From Pectobacterium parmentieri (lineage in GTDB: Bacteria; Pseudomonadota; Gammaproteobacteria; Enterobacterales; Enterobacteriaceae): a stretch of 64,000 bases of DNA. Where the stretch lies: positions 620,001 through 684,000 of the forward strand of contig NZ_CP015749.1 in NCBI RefSeq assembly GCF_001742145.1, given 5' to 3'. The notes beneath the pieces are model-generated. The model worked only from the letters and a program-made list of their open reading frames with translations. It was not told the origin of the DNA and did not search any database. A program made the translations under genes and the position numbers. Shown here piece by piece: positions 1 through 9,132 of this stretch; position 1 is the stretch's first letter; every line of letters starts with the position of its first letter.

Positions 1-859
1 TCAGTGCCTTTACTGGCACCTGGAAAACGATTTTTATCGGTGCATTTACGAGCGTGGCAGAGACTTCAATATTAGAGCCATGAAGCTGTGCATCCGTTGC
101 GCTTTCACCATTATTACTGCCGTCGATGTTGCTAGCTGCAGGTGTATCTGGCTTCAGCATCAGATGGTCACGCGGGATTGTGTCTGGAATTAAGTCGTTA
201 ATGGGCAGATCGAACGCCAGAATTGTCGCCAGATGGCCCGGCTGATTGAATGTGGTGCGCAGCGTGAAATAGTAATCGTTATAGAAGCGTAATTTACGCA
301 GCGGGGAAAAACTTTCGCGTTCATCTAATACATTTGCCTGTTGCAGCATTTCCGTCCGGCGGGCTTCGGCAATGACCGTAATATAATTGCCGCGGAACTG
401 CGAAGAGATATCTTTCAGCGTCTGTGTGGAAATCATCGTCAGACTGTTGTCGATGCCATTCAGATAATACATAGAATAGACGTTATTCTCTGCTCCCCAG
501 AGAATATCGAGATAGCGTGATATCCGACGCACCGACGTCAGCGTCCCTTTATCGTGTTGCCCAAAAATCAACGCATCCGTTTTCTGACCATTTTTTTCTA
601 CATAGAAAACATTGGGCATTAAATTAATTGCGCTAATGTTGGCGTCGCTAGCGGACGGTTCACTGTTCAGACTGCCGTAAATTTGATAGGTGAAAAAACG
701 GTAAGTATCGATGCGTTTCTGTATACCTTGGGCAATAGTCGTCAGCGAATGTTTTTTGTCCGCCAGCAAATCGTTGATGTAGCTATACCCAAACGTTCCA
801 GTAATAAGGAACGATAACACCGTAAGGAGGGAAAAATAACGCAAGATCATGGCTGGCAT
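1..859 (-). CDS. rcsD: Phosphotransfer protein RcsD, N-terminal part (cut by window edge)
   Basis: RcsD is the inner-membrane histidine-phosphotransfer protein that relays phosphate from RcsC to RcsB in the Rcs envelope-stress phosphorelay. The 286 visible codons match the N-terminal periplasmic half of E. coli RcsD in several blocks, including KTDALIFGQHD, YLDILWGAEN, SMYYLNG, LQQANVLDERESFS and TTFNQPGHLATI. A hydrophobic segment at about residues 7-25 is the first membrane anchor. The kinase-like and Hpt domains lie beyond the window. The start ATG follows an in-frame stop within two codons and has an AGGAG ribosome site 9 bp upstream, so the cytoplasmic N-terminus is shorter than in E. 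coli. The MFS gene ends only 16 bp upstream on the same strand, so the two may be co-transcribed. Confidence 0.9.
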   Translation of the reverse strand, partial: MPAMILRYFSLLTVLSFLITGTFGYSYINDLLADKKHSLTTIAQGIQKRIDTYRFFTYQIYGSLNSEPSASDANISAINLMPNVFYVEKNGQKTDALIFGQHDKGTLTSVRRISRYLDILWGAENNVYSMYYLNGIDNSLTMISTQTLKDISSQFRGNYITVIAEARRTEMLQQANVLDERESFSPLRKLRFYNDYYFTLRTTFNQPGHLATILAFDLPINDLIPDTIPRDHLMLKPDTPAASNIDGSNNGESATDAQLHGSNIEVSATLVNAPIKIVFQVPVKAL

Positions 860-875
860 CAATTAGCGCTCCTGA

Positions 876-2045
876 TTAGCGGATAACTGCTCGCGCACTG
901 GCGCTGACGGCCAGCAACAGCAGTGCGACAAACCCGAATGCGGTAGCCAAATTGCTGAGCTGTGCAATAAAGCCGAGAATGGTCGGGCCGATCAGAATGC
1001 CCGCATAGCCTACTGTGGTAATGGAGGCGATGGCCAGATTGGGTGGCATGATTTTTTGATTCCCCGCCGCGCTGAAGAGGATCGGTACCACATTGGATGC
1101 GCCGATACCCACCATCACGAAGCCAAGAATGGCGGTCACTGCATTATCAATACCGATCGTTAACAGCAGACCGAGTGCGGCACAAAGGCTACCACCAGTA
1201 AGAATCGCATAGCGCCCAAGCGCATTAACAATGCGATCGCCATTCAGCCTGCCTAGCGTCATCGCGACGGAAAATGCCGCATAGCCCATTCCCGCCTGCG
1301 CGCCGCTCAGGTTGCGCTCAACCGTCAGAAAGAGGGCGCTCCAATCCAATATCGAACCTTCGGCTAGGAACATGATGAAGCACAGTGAACCAATGAACAT
1401 GACCCAGCCGCGTGGGATCACAAACAGCGGGCCACCTTCATTTTGATTTGTGGTGCGTAGCAGGTGTTTATGTGCCGTTGCCATGAACAGCAGCATCAAC
1501 GCAACAATAGTGAGTATTGCCATCAACGGAGACAGGCCAAGCCACAACAGGGCGCTGACGCCACCAGCACCGGAAATTCCTCCGATGCTAAAGAAACCAT
1601 GAAAACCGGACATCATCGCCTGGCCGCTGGCGCGCTCTACGATGACGGCCTGAATATTCATGGCGACATCGATCATACCAATAGACGCGCCAAAAAAGAG
1701 CAGCACGATCGCCATCACTGGCAATGTTTCTGCCTGCGTCAGAGCGGGTAATATCAGACAGAGCAGGGCGCTGGCCAGCAAAATAACGCTGCGGCATCCC
1801 CACTTACTGGTGAGGAAACCGGTGAGCGGCATGGCCAACAGTGAACCAATGCCCAGAGAAAGTAACAGCATCCCAAGAGAGGCATCACTGATAGCCAGTC
1901 GCGCTTTAACAAAGGGCACCAGCGGTGCCCAGGAAGCCATAGCAAAACCTGCAACAAAGAAAGCGATGCGCGTGGCCGCCTGTGCTTTTTTGCCCGGCAG
2001 ATTCTGATTAATGCTTAACAAGTTGGAATGCAGAGTCGTACTCAT
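876..2045 (-). CDS. MFS transporter, YbjJ-like
   Basis: A 389-residue major facilitator with about twelve hydrophobic segments. It resembles the YbjJ group in overall layout, for example MASWAPLVPFVKARL after the first helix, GASIGMIDVAMN in the middle of the N-half and AEGSILDWSALF at the start of the C-half. The substrate cannot be read from sequence; relatives are annotated as drug or sugar efflux proteins. I start at the ATG of MSTTLHSN rather than 16 codons upstream, because the longer version adds a segment unlike the family. Its stop lies 16 bp before rcsD, an arrangement I do not recall from E. coli, which suggests shared transcription with the Rcs phosphorelay gene. Confidence 0.8.
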   Translation of the reverse strand: MSTTLHSNLLSINQNLPGKKAQAATRIAFFVAGFAMASWAPLVPFVKARLAISDASLGMLLLSLGIGSLLAMPLTGFLTSKWGCRSVILLASALLCLILPALTQAETLPVMAIVLLFFGASIGMIDVAMNIQAVIVERASGQAMMSGFHGFFSIGGISGAGGVSALLWLGLSPLMAILTIVALMLLFMATAHKHLLRTTNQNEGGPLFVIPRGWVMFIGSLCFIMFLAEGSILDWSALFLTVERNLSGAQAGMGYAAFSVAMTLGRLNGDRIVNALGRYAILTGGSLCAALGLLLTIGIDNAVTAILGFVMVGIGASNVVPILFSAAGNQKIMPPNLAIASITTVGYAGILIGPTILGFIAQLSNLATAFGFVALLLLAVSASARAVIR

Positions 2046-2181
2046 CCTGAACGAGGCTATCCGGTATACGTAACAAGGGCCTATTTTTACCATAATTAGC
2101 GGTCTGAATGGAAAGAATCATGGTACTCGTCACGCCTATGATTGGCAGCAAACTTTGCTGGTTGCTACCTTTCGCCAAGCC

Positions 2182-2601
2182 TTAGCTGTCTTTGGATCGC
2201 AGATCGAATGCGGAACGGGCTTGTTCGATGATTTCAAGATTTTTCTCAGCCCACACCCACACGCCACAGAACGCAGCCCCAAGCCCAAGACCGAGATCCG
2301 TCAGGCGGTACTCCACCTTTGGGGGGATAACGGGATGTACGGTGCGGATTACCAACCCTTCTCGTTCCATCTCGCGCAGGGTCTGTGTCAGCATTTTCTG
2401 GCTGATCCCTGCCACTTTCTTTGCCAATTGTGTGAAGCGTAATTCTCCGTTTTCAGCCAGAACCTCAAGGATAAACATCGTCCATTTGTCCGCCACTCGG
2501 CCGATCACTTCGTTAACCAGTGTCTCTACGCGAGGATCCTGCTTTTTCACTGATGAAAGCTTTCTCTGGACTTCTGAGTGTTTAGCGAAGTCGATGCTCA
2601 T
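2182..2601 (-). CDS. HxlR-family transcriptional regulator
   Basis: A 139-residue winged-helix protein of the HxlR family, which usually acts as a small dimeric sensor of reactive electrophiles or oxidants and controls a neighbouring detoxifying enzyme. The family pattern is clear: a DKWTMFILEVL helix, then ELRFTQLAKKVAGISQKMLT (recognition helix region), LREMEREGLV and a basic wing ending VEYRLTDLG. A single Cys, in the FCGVWVWAE segment, could be a redox switch, but that is inference. The chosen ATG lies 8 bp after AAGAGAG. The gene is divergent from the dehydrogenase at 2967, and the spacer carries a symmetrical candidate operator, so the dehydrogenase is the likely target. Confidence 0.85.
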   Translation of the reverse strand: MSIDFAKHSEVQRKLSSVKKQDPRVETLVNEVIGRVADKWTMFILEVLAENGELRFTQLAKKVAGISQKMLTQTLREMEREGLVIRTVHPVIPPKVEYRLTDLGLGLGAAFCGVWVWAEKNLEIIEQARSAFDLRSKDS

Positions 2602-2717
2602 AGGCACTCTCTTTCTTTTGGGTAATTGTGATCATTCTGGTGCTTTTCTTTCCCGAAGTTTGCGTCTGACAGTATCGGGAGTCGAGCATCTGAGTTCTTT
2701 AAAGCACGTATCTTCTA

Positions 2718-2765
2718 TACTTACCATTTGGGTAGTATCGCACTTTATGGTGCCTACTTCCCAAA
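2718..2765. promoter_or_regulatory. Candidate HxlR-type operator (inverted repeats)
   Basis: TTTGGGTAGTA at 2727-2737 and TACTTCCCAAA at 2755-2765 form an inverted repeat with one mismatch in 11. The left arm overlaps a second imperfect dyad, TACTTACC-ATTT-GGGTAGTA (2718-2737), which looks like the ACTTAC/GTAAGT type of site used by HxlR proteins. It sits between the divergent hxlR-like gene and the short-chain dehydrogenase. Binding is inferred from position and symmetry only. Confidence 0.45.
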
Positions 2766-2908
2766 AGTTTGTAAGGTGCTTATTCTTTGAGTCCTACCCA
2801 CGTTCCGGTAGAAAAGTGCATCTGGCATTTGTGCGCATCCCCTGTTTCTTCGGACTGCGACGTTGTTCCCTATTGCGCGCGAATACTGTCAGAAGAGGGG
2901 CGGCTGCA

Positions 2909-2947
2909 TAGTCCCTGAATTTAAAAAAGATAGTTCCTGAATTTAAA
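2909..2947 (+). repeat. Two 17-bp direct repeats upstream of the dehydrogenase
   Basis: TAGTCCCTGAATTTAAA (2909-2925) recurs as TAGTTCCTGAATTTAAA (2931-2947) with one mismatch. The period is 22 bp, about two helical turns. The second copy ends just before the GAGAAGG ribosome site of the gene at 2967. It could be a tandem operator or a small local duplication. Confidence 0.6.
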
Positions 2948-2966
2948 CGAGAAGGTGAAGCTAATC

Positions 2967-3728
2967 ATGCAAACGGCAAATAACACAATACTCATTACAG
3001 GAGGAGGTTCCGGCATTGGCCGCGAGCTCGCACTGCGTTTTCACGATCTCGGCAACACAGTCATTGTGACGGGTCGGCGAGCATCTCTCCTGCAGGAGAC
3101 GATCGATGGACGGCAAAATATGCACGCATTTGAATTAGATATCGACGATCCAAAGGCTATTAATGCGTTTGCACAGCGGATCGTGACGGAATATCCATCC
3201 GTCAACGTCCTGATTAACAATGCTGGCATCATGCGTTACGAAGATCTGAGTACTAGAAGCGATCTGTGCGATGCGCAGGCGCAGATTACTACAAATGTGC
3301 TTGGGCCTATCCGCCTCACTAACGCCTTTATCGATCATCTGAAGAGCCAACAGAATTCTGCGATCGTCAATGTGTCTTCCGGTCTGGCTTTTGTTCCGCG
3401 CGCTGACGCGGCGGTTTATAGCGCGACTAAGGCTGCCGTTCACTTCTACACTGTGTCATTGCGGCATCAGCTCGTGGATCAGGTCGAGGTCATCGAGCTC
3501 GTACCACCAGGTATCCAGACTGAGCTCACGCCGGGGCAGTCGGATCGCGAAGGCTACATGCCTCTGAACGCATATATTGATGAAGTTATTACATTGTTTT
3601 GCAAGCAACCGACGCCAAACGAGATCGTTGTAGAGCGTGCTCAACTGCAACGTTTGGCTGAGCGTGAAGGGCGTTTCGAACAGGTATTTGATTTGATCAA
3701 CGCACGGGCAACTGAGCAGCGGCGCTAG
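2967..3728 (+). CDS. Short-chain dehydrogenase/reductase, DltE-like
   Basis: A 253-residue classical SDR. The Rossmann nucleotide site is TGGGSGIGR near the N-terminus, followed by an NNAG motif and the catalytic Ser...Tyr-x3-Lys set (NVSSG and YSATK). An Arg after the first beta strand (TGRRAS) suggests NADPH preference. The substrate is unknown; proteins of this subgroup are often named DltE or oxidoreductase without biochemical support. I use the ATG at MQTANN, about 10 bp after GAGAAGG, rather than the GTG four codons earlier. The gene is divergent from an HxlR regulator, a common pairing for reductases that remove reactive carbonyls or quinones; that role is inferred. Confidence 0.85.
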   Translation: MQTANNTILITGGGSGIGRELALRFHDLGNTVIVTGRRASLLQETIDGRQNMHAFELDIDDPKAINAFAQRIVTEYPSVNVLINNAGIMRYEDLSTRSDLCDAQAQITTNVLGPIRLTNAFIDHLKSQQNSAIVNVSSGLAFVPRADAAVYSATKAAVHFYTVSLRHQLVDQVEVIELVPPGIQTELTPGQSDREGYMPLNAYIDEVITLFCKQPTPNEIVVERAQLQRLAEREGRFEQVFDLINARATEQRR

Positions 3729-3810
3729 TTTGGTCAATTCAGACGGGTGCAGTGGAACGCCGTAACATAGATGGGGGTCGTTCGGCGAAGTGCTTGACCA
3801 GAGACACGGT

Positions 3811-3840
3811 AAAACAAAAATGCCGATTAAATAATCGGCA
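3811..3840 (-). terminator. Intrinsic terminator on the minus strand, no obvious gene upstream
   Basis: The perfect 8-bp stem TGCCGATT/AATCGGCA (3821-3840) is followed on the minus strand by TTTTTGTTTT (3820-3811). On the plus strand it is followed by A residues, so it can only terminate leftward transcription. No minus-strand protein gene precedes it; menF and the dehydrogenase are both on the plus strand. It may end a small RNA or a short leader transcript. Confidence 0.65.
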
Positions 3841-3990
3841 AAAAGTAAATAAAAGAATAGATTAAGATAAATTGAAGTAATAATGATGATGAATTGCAAT
3901 TCTAGTTCGATACATATGCCCCGTTTTGCCGTTTGGTGCGATTTCAGCCTGTGCCCGCCGTTGTGGTCATGCCGATAACCCTTAGGGGGT

Positions 3991-4072
3991 AAAAAATTTC
4001 CAGGAGAAATTTTTAACGTTGCGCAAGCAACGGCCCGTAAGGGTGACGGCCAGGGATGGCTCGTCATAAAAA
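3991..4072. repeat. Dispersed stem-loop repeat, divergent copy
   Basis: The run AATTTTTAACG, a GC-rich inverted core, GGCCCGTAAGGGTG, then CAGGGATGGCTCGTCATAAAAA is a diverged copy of the unit found twice in tandem at 33011-33150. It lies between the dehydrogenase and menF. The rest of the 3729-4180 interval holds the terminator above and the putative menF promoter; I see no protein gene in it. Confidence 0.7.
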
Positions 4073-4148
4073 TGTACTTAGGCGCACTCTGCCGGAGGTG
4101 GCTTGTGCGTCTTGTATAACCTCTCACCCACGACGTGTTTTTTTCCCG

Positions 4149-4154
4149 TATAAT
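4149..4154 (+). promoter_or_regulatory. Candidate -10 element for menF
   Basis: A perfect TATAAT, 26 bp upstream of the menF start codon. No convincing -35 hexamer is found at the usual distance, so this rests on one element. Confidence 0.4.
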
Positions 4155-4180
4155 CCCCTACTTTGTGTTAGGTCTCCGGG

Positions 4181-5509
4181 GTGACGGTGAAACTACTTTC
4201 CGACTTGCTGCGCCATATGCAGCAAGATTTGCGCGAGCCACAGCCTGAACGCGTAGGTTTCAGACAAATAACGCGTTCCTTAAGCCTCAGTGAGGCGTCT
4301 GAACTATTGCCGTGGTTGGCGACTCAGCCTGTGTATCCCCAGTTCTATTGGCAGCACCGTCAGGATCGTGAAGAGGTTGCCGTTTGTGGCAAGGTGTGCG
4401 GGTTTCGTCATATTCAAGATGCGGAGGCATTTCTCGTTCAGCAACAGTGCGATCCCGATGTGCGCATCTGGGGGCTGAATGCGTTTAACCAGTCGAAAGA
4501 AGAGGGCGCTTCGTCACCTGGCTACCTGTTCTTGCCCCGCGCGGAACTGCGACGTCAGGATGATACGCTTAGCCTGAGCATTAATCTGTTCAGTGAGACG
4601 TCATTGCAGCAGGATGCTGTCGAAGCCTCGGCGTTTATTAACTTGCTTCTTCCGCCAGCATCACAGCCTCTTTTGCACGCGGAGGTGCAGTCTGTCGCGC
4701 ATCAACCGGAGCGTCAGGGGTGGATTGATTTGCTCCAGCGGGCGCTACATGACATCAACACTGGATTAATGGAAAAGGTCGTGTTGGCGCGAGCAACCAC
4801 GCTAACGCTGACTCAATCGTTACAAGCAACCACCTTTATGGCCGCCAGCCGTGCGGCGAATCATCACTGTTTCCATTTCATGCTGGCGCACGATGCGCGT
4901 CATGCGTTTCTCGGCTCCAGTCCTGAGCGGCTTTATCGCCGGCGGGGGAGCGAATTAGAAACGGAAGCCTTGGCGGGAACGGTGGCAAGCGATCGCGATG
5001 CACTCAAAGCTGCTGAATTGGCTGATTGGCTGATGAAGGACACCAAGAATCAGTGCGAGAACATGCTGGTGGTGGATGATATTTGCCAACGACTACAGCA
5101 ATCCGCGCTGTCGCTGGATGTCATGCCGCCAGAAATTGTGCGTCTGCGTAAGGTGCAGCATCTGCGTCGTACCATTCATGCCACGTTGAGAACGGCGTCC
5201 GATAGCGCGTGCCTGAATACATTACAGCCCACGGCGGCAGTAGCCGGTCTGCCAAGGCAGGAAGCGCGCCGTTTTATTGCGGCGTATGAGCCGTTCGAGC
5301 GCGGTTGGTATGCGGGTTCTGCGGGTTACTTGTCGCGTCAGCAGTCTGAATTCAGTGTGGCACTGCGTTCGGCTGAAGTGCGGGATCATGTTTTGACGCT
5401 CTATGCTGGTGCCGGGATTGTGGCAGGATCTGATCCAGAACAAGAATGGCAGGAGTTGGAAAACAAAGCCGCAGGGCTGAGATCGCTGTTAGACGGTGAT
5501 ATGTCATAG
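4181..5509 (+). CDS. menF: Isochorismate synthase MenF
   Basis: Converts chorismate to isochorismate, the first committed step of menaquinone synthesis; cytoplasmic and Mg-dependent. The 442 residues follow E. coli MenF closely: YPQFYWQHR near the N-terminus, the LEKVVLARAT-type block (here MEKVVLARATT) with the active-site Lys, FLGSSPERL, LQPTAAVAGLPR and the C-terminal YAGAGIVAGSDPEQEW block shared by chorismate-using enzymes. The start is a GTG; a second in-frame GTG two codons on is almost as good, so the first residues are uncertain. The gene is followed by menD, but a 289-bp gap with an ERIC element separates them, unlike the close menF-menD spacing I recall from E. coli. Confidence 0.95.
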   Translation: MTVKLLSDLLRHMQQDLREPQPERVGFRQITRSLSLSEASELLPWLATQPVYPQFYWQHRQDREEVAVCGKVCGFRHIQDAEAFLVQQQCDPDVRIWGLNAFNQSKEEGASSPGYLFLPRAELRRQDDTLSLSINLFSETSLQQDAVEASAFINLLLPPASQPLLHAEVQSVAHQPERQGWIDLLQRALHDINTGLMEKVVLARATTLTLTQSLQATTFMAASRAANHHCFHFMLAHDARHAFLGSSPERLYRRRGSELETEALAGTVASDRDALKAAELADWLMKDTKNQCENMLVVDDICQRLQQSALSLDVMPPEIVRLRKVQHLRRTIHATLRTASDSACLNTLQPTAAVAGLPRQEARRFIAAYEPFERGWYAGSAGYLSRQQSEFSVALRSAEVRDHVLTLYAGAGIVAGSDPEQEWQELENKAAGLRSLLDGDMS

Positions 5510-5643
5510 TTTTGTTTTATGGTTGTTGTGCCAGGTACTGGTTTATATCAAAGTCAGCATGGTAAAAAAAAATATAATAAGGCTGATCGCGATAGTCGTT
5601 GAAGGGCAACCAGGCCACCAACAGTTGGATCATTATTATTTGC

Positions 5644-5770
5644 TATACCCTAAATAATTCGAGTTGCAGGCAGGCGGCGAGCGCACGATTCCCCAGGAGC
5701 TTACATCAGTAAGTGACTGGGGTGAGTAAGAGAAGCCAACGTACATGCAGCTTGAAGTATGACGGGAATA
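5644..5770 (+). repeat. ERIC element (127 bp) upstream of menD
   Basis: Begins TATACCCTAAATAATTCGAG and ends GAAGTATGACGGGAATA. The central TTCCCCAGGAGCTTACAT and AAGTGACTGGGGTGAG are the conserved ERIC core. The length of 127 bp is the canonical ERIC size. It ends 28 bp before the menD start codon and is therefore probably transcribed with menD. The remainder of the menF-menD gap holds nothing I recognise. Confidence 0.93.
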
Positions 5771-5798
5771 ACCTGCAACCTGAGTTGTTGAGTACATC

Positions 5799-7481
5799 AT
5801 GTCAACAAGTGTATTTAATCGCCGCTGGGCTACATTGCTGCTGGAATCGCTGACCCGCCATGGCGTCCGGCATATTTGCATCGCGCCTGGTTCTCGCTCT
5901 ACCCCGCTGACGCTGTCTGCGGCAGATAATCGTGAACTGATTTGCCATACCCATTTCGACGAACGGGGGCTGGGGCATCTTGCGCTCGGGCTGGCAAAAG
6001 CCTCGCGTGAACCGGTTGCGATTATCGTGACGTCAGGCACTGCTGCCGCCAACCTTTATCCGGCAATTATTGAAGCCGGGCTGACTGGTGAACGGCTGGT
6101 GGTTTTGACGGCCGATCGTCCACCGGAGCTAATTGACTGCGGTGCGAATCAGGCGATTCGCCAGCATGCACTGTATGCGTCACACCCTACGTTGGCGCTG
6201 GATTTACCGCGCCCTACGCCCGATATTCCGGCTAACTGGCTGGTTTCCTCCGTGGATAGTGCTATGGCGCGGCTTACGCACGGCGCGCTGCACATTAACT
6301 GCCCCTTTGCTGAACCGCTTTATGGTGCCGATGATGGCACGGCTTATCAGGATTGGCTGATGACGCTGGGTGACTGGTGGAACAGCCGCGAACCTTGGCT
6401 GCGTGAAATGCGCCAGAGTGCGCTGGTGGTGCAGTCGGACTGGTCGCAGTGGCGGCAGAAGCGTGGCGTCGTCCTCGCCGGGCGCGTGAGTCCCGAACAC
6501 GGAGCGCGTCTTGCCGCGTGGGCGAGCGAATTGGGCTGGCCATTGATTGGTGATGTGTTGTCGCAAAGCGGGCAACCTTTGCCCTGCGCGGATATTTGGC
6601 TGGCGCATCCTGAAGCCGCAAATCTTTTACGACAGGCAGACATCGTCCTACAGTTCGGCGGTAGCCTGACCGGTAAACGCCTGCTGCACTGGCAAGACCA
6701 GTGTCAGCCGCAAGAATTTTGGTTAATTGACGATCTGCCGGGACGACTGGACCCGGCTCACCATCGCGGGCGTCGTTTGGTTGCGGACGTTGGCGACTGG
6801 CTGTCGGCGCATCCAGCAGAAAAACAGGCATCGTGGGCGGATTTACTGGCGGATATTGCCGACAGAACGCAGCGGCAGATCGATACGCATCTGGCCTCCC
6901 GTTTTGGTGAAGCTCAGTTGGCGCAGCGCATACCGGCGCTGTTGCCGCCGGATGGGCAACTGTTTGTCGGTAATAGTCTCGTGGTGCGCCTGATCGATGC
7001 GCTGGCGCAGCTCCCACAAGGTTATCCTGTATATGGCAATCGCGGAGCCAGCGGCATTGATGGTCTGATTTCCACGCTGGCTGGTGTACAGCGTGCCACG
7101 GCGAAAGCGACGCTGGGCATCGTTGGCGATCTCTCTGCATTATACGATTTGAATGCGCTGGCGCTGTTGCGCCAGTCTCCCGCACCGCTGGTGTTGATCG
7201 TGGTGAACAATAACGGTGGCCAGATCTTTTCCCTGTTGCCGACACCGGTTGACCAGCGCGAAGCATTTTATTGCATGCCGCAAAATGTGGAGTTCGGACA
7301 TGCTGCGGCGATGTTTGGCCTGAATTACGCGCGCGCTGAGAACTGGGAACAACTCGCGGATACGGTGTCCCATTGCTGGACACAAGGCGGCGTTACGCTG
7401 CTTGAAGTAGTGGTTGAACCGAAAGACGGCGCGGAAACGCTCAATGAACTGGTTGCGCAGGTGGCGGCGTGGGTCCACTAG
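5799..7481 (+). CDS. menD: SEPHCHC synthase MenD
   Basis: Thiamine-diphosphate enzyme that joins 2-oxoglutarate (after decarboxylation) to isochorismate, giving SEPHCHC in menaquinone synthesis. The 560-residue length is usual. The N-terminal block [23 protein letters not shown] sequence, [15 protein letters not shown] with the glutamate that activates the cofactor, and the C-terminal [12 protein letters not shown]...[13 protein letters not shown] cofactor-binding block are all intact. The start ATG gives the family N-terminus ([10 protein letters not shown]), although its ribosome site is weak, and an ERIC element lies just upstream. It is followed by menH with a slight overlap or a short gap. 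Confidence 0.96.
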   Translation: MSTSVFNRRWATLLLESLTRHGVRHICIAPGSRSTPLTLSAADNRELICHTHFDERGLGHLALGLAKASREPVAIIVTSGTAAANLYPAIIEAGLTGERLVVLTADRPPELIDCGANQAIRQHALYASHPTLALDLPRPTPDIPANWLVSSVDSAMARLTHGALHINCPFAEPLYGADDGTAYQDWLMTLGDWWNSREPWLREMRQSALVVQSDWSQWRQKRGVVLAGRVSPEHGARLAAWASELGWPLIGDVLSQSGQPLPCADIWLAHPEAANLLRQADIVLQFGGSLTGKRLLHWQDQCQPQEFWLIDDLPGRLDPAHHRGRRLVADVGDWLSAHPAEKQASWADLLADIADRTQRQIDTHLASRFGEAQLAQRIPALLPPDGQLFVGNSLVVRLIDALAQLPQGYPVYGNRGASGIDGLISTLAGVQRATAKATLGIVGDLSALYDLNALALLRQSPAPLVLIVVNNNGGQIFSLLPTPVDQREAFYCMPQNVEFGHAAAMFGLNYARAENWEQLADTVSHCWTQGGVTLLEVVVEPKDGAETLNELVAQVAAWVH

Positions 7482-7507
7482 ATCCTCAGGGGCTAGGCTG
7501 CCGGAAA

Positions 7508-8269
7508 GTGACGCATGGCGCGGTTGCTCCGATGCAACCGTGGCTGGTGTGCCTGCATGGCTTATTAGGAAGCGGTGAGGATTGGCGGCCGATCCTCCCA
7601 TTTTTTCGTGACTGGCCTGTGCTGCTGGTGGATTTACCCGGACACGGTGCGTCGCAAGCCATTGCTACAGCCGATTTTGCCGATATCAGCCGCCAGCTAA
7701 CCGCAACGCTGTTGGCACAGGGCATCGAACGTTATTGGCTGCTGGGCTATTCGCTTGGTGGTCGCATTGCGATGTATCACGCCTGCGACGGACACCATGA
7801 CGGCATACAGGGGTTGCTGGTTGAAGGGGGACACCCCGGTTTGGCAACGCCAGATCTGTGTGCGGAACGTATTCATCATGATGCACGCTGGGTGCAGCGT
7901 TTTCGTCAGGAGCCACTGCCAGAGGTCTTGCAGGATTGGTATCAGCAGGCTGTTTTTGCCGATATTGATTCAGTGCAGCGTGAACAACTGATAGTTCGTC
8001 GCAGCGGTAATCATGGCGTGTCCGTTGCCGCGATGCTGGAAGCGACCTCGTTGGGGCGACAGCCTTTTTTGGCGGAATGCCTGCGGCATCTGTCGATACC
8101 TTTTGTTTACTTATGCGGTGCCAGCGACGTGAAATTTCAGACGCTGGCGGCGCAATACGGCCTGCCGTTACTGAGCGTGGCTCAGGCGGGTCATAATGCT
8201 CATCAGGCGAACCCAACGGCCTATGCCGAGCGGGTTCGCTCTTTTCTTTCGCATCCCGTTAAGGACTGA
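7508..8269 (+). CDS. menH: SHCHC synthase MenH
   Basis: Alpha/beta hydrolase that eliminates pyruvate from the MenD product to give 2-succinyl-6-hydroxy-2,4-cyclohexadiene-1-carboxylate. Visible motifs are the oxyanion region [14 protein letters not shown], the nucleophile elbow GYSLGGR and the late His in AGHNAHQAN. An open frame reaches a GTG at 7469, overlapping menD, but the GTG at 7508 gives 253 residues, close to the E. coli length of 252, so I prefer it. The stop is five bases before menB, and the cluster runs in the order of an operon. Confidence 0.92.
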   Translation: MTHGAVAPMQPWLVCLHGLLGSGEDWRPILPFFRDWPVLLVDLPGHGASQAIATADFADISRQLTATLLAQGIERYWLLGYSLGGRIAMYHACDGHHDGIQGLLVEGGHPGLATPDLCAERIHHDARWVQRFRQEPLPEVLQDWYQQAVFADIDSVQREQLIVRRSGNHGVSVAAMLEATSLGRQPFLAECLRHLSIPFVYLCGASDVKFQTLAAQYGLPLLSVAQAGHNAHQANPTAYAERVRSFLSHPVKD

Positions 8270-8274
8270 TAACT

Positions 8275-9132
8275 ATGCTTTATCCGAGTGAAGAACTGCT
8301 TTACGCACCGATTGAATGGCACGATTGCAGCGGCGACTTCGCCGATATTCTCTACCATAAATCTATTGATGGGATTGCCAAAATCACCATTAACCGTCCT
8401 CAGGTACGTAATGCGTTTCGTCCGCAAACGGTAAAAGAGATGATTCAGGCACTCGATAATGCGCGTCATGACGACGGTATCGGGACGATTATCCTGACTG
8501 GTGCTGGCGATAAAGCATTCTGCTCCGGCGGCGATCAGAAAGTACGCGGCGACTACGGCGGTTATCAGGATGACAGCGGTGTGCATCACCTGAACGTGCT
8601 GGATTTCCAGCGCCAGATCCGTACCTGTCCAAAGCCGGTTGTCGCGATGGTAGCAGGCTATTCCATCGGTGGTGGACACGTTCTGCACATGATGTGCGAT
8701 CTGACCATCGCGGCAGAAAATGCCATCTTCGGTCAAACTGGCCCGCGCGTCGGTTCCTTTGACGGCGGCTGGGGTGCTTCTTACATGGCTCGCATCGTGG
8801 GTCAGAAGAAAGCGCGTGAAATCTGGTTCCTGTGTCGCCAGTATGACGCGGCGCAAGCGTTGGATATGGGGCTGGTGAATACCGTGGTTCCGTTGGCCGA
8901 TCTGGAAAAAGAAACCGTGCGCTGGTGCCGCGAAATGCTGCAAAATAGCCCGATGGCGCTGCGCTGCCTGAAAGCGGCACTGAACGCGGACTGTGACGGT
9001 CAGGCTGGTTTGCAGGAACTGGCGGGCAACGCCACCATGTTGTTCTATATGACCGATGAAGGGCAGGAAGGCCGCAACGCGTTCAATGAAAAACGCCAGC
9101 CTGACTTCAGCAAATTCAAACGGAATCCGTAA
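8275..9132 (+). CDS. menB: 1,4-dihydroxy-2-naphthoyl-CoA synthase MenB
   Basis: Crotonase-fold enzyme that cyclises o-succinylbenzoyl-CoA to dihydroxynaphthoyl-CoA. The protein has 285 residues, the same as E. coli. The CoA and oxyanion regions are plain: [30 protein letters not shown] and [15 protein letters not shown]. The TG-rich [10 protein letters not shown] loop carries the conserved residues of bicarbonate-dependent (type I) MenB enzymes. The ATG at 8275 opens the family N-terminus ([16 protein letters not shown]). The stop codon overlaps the menC start by one base (TAATG). Confidence 0.97.
   Translation: MLYPSEELLYAPIEWHDCSGDFADILYHKSIDGIAKITINRPQVRNAFRPQTVKEMIQALDNARHDDGIGTIILTGAGDKAFCSGGDQKVRGDYGGYQDDSGVHHLNVLDFQRQIRTCPKPVVAMVAGYSIGGGHVLHMMCDLTIAAENAIFGQTGPRVGSFDGGWGASYMARIVGQKKAREIWFLCRQYDAAQALDMGLVNTVVPLADLEKETVRWCREMLQNSPMALRCLKAALNADCDGQAGLQELAGNATMLFYMTDEGQEGRNAFNEKRQPDFSKFKRNP

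Noticed and set aside
3456..4127. A 223-codon minus-strand open frame
   Set aside because: It spans the 3' end of the dehydrogenase gene, a stem-loop repeat and an AT-rich spacer; the translation shows no family pattern and no ribosome site.
6295..7383. A 362-codon open frame antisense to menD
   Set aside because: menD is intact with all motifs; the opposite frame is rich in Arg, Pro and His typical of shadow frames in GC-rich coding sequence.
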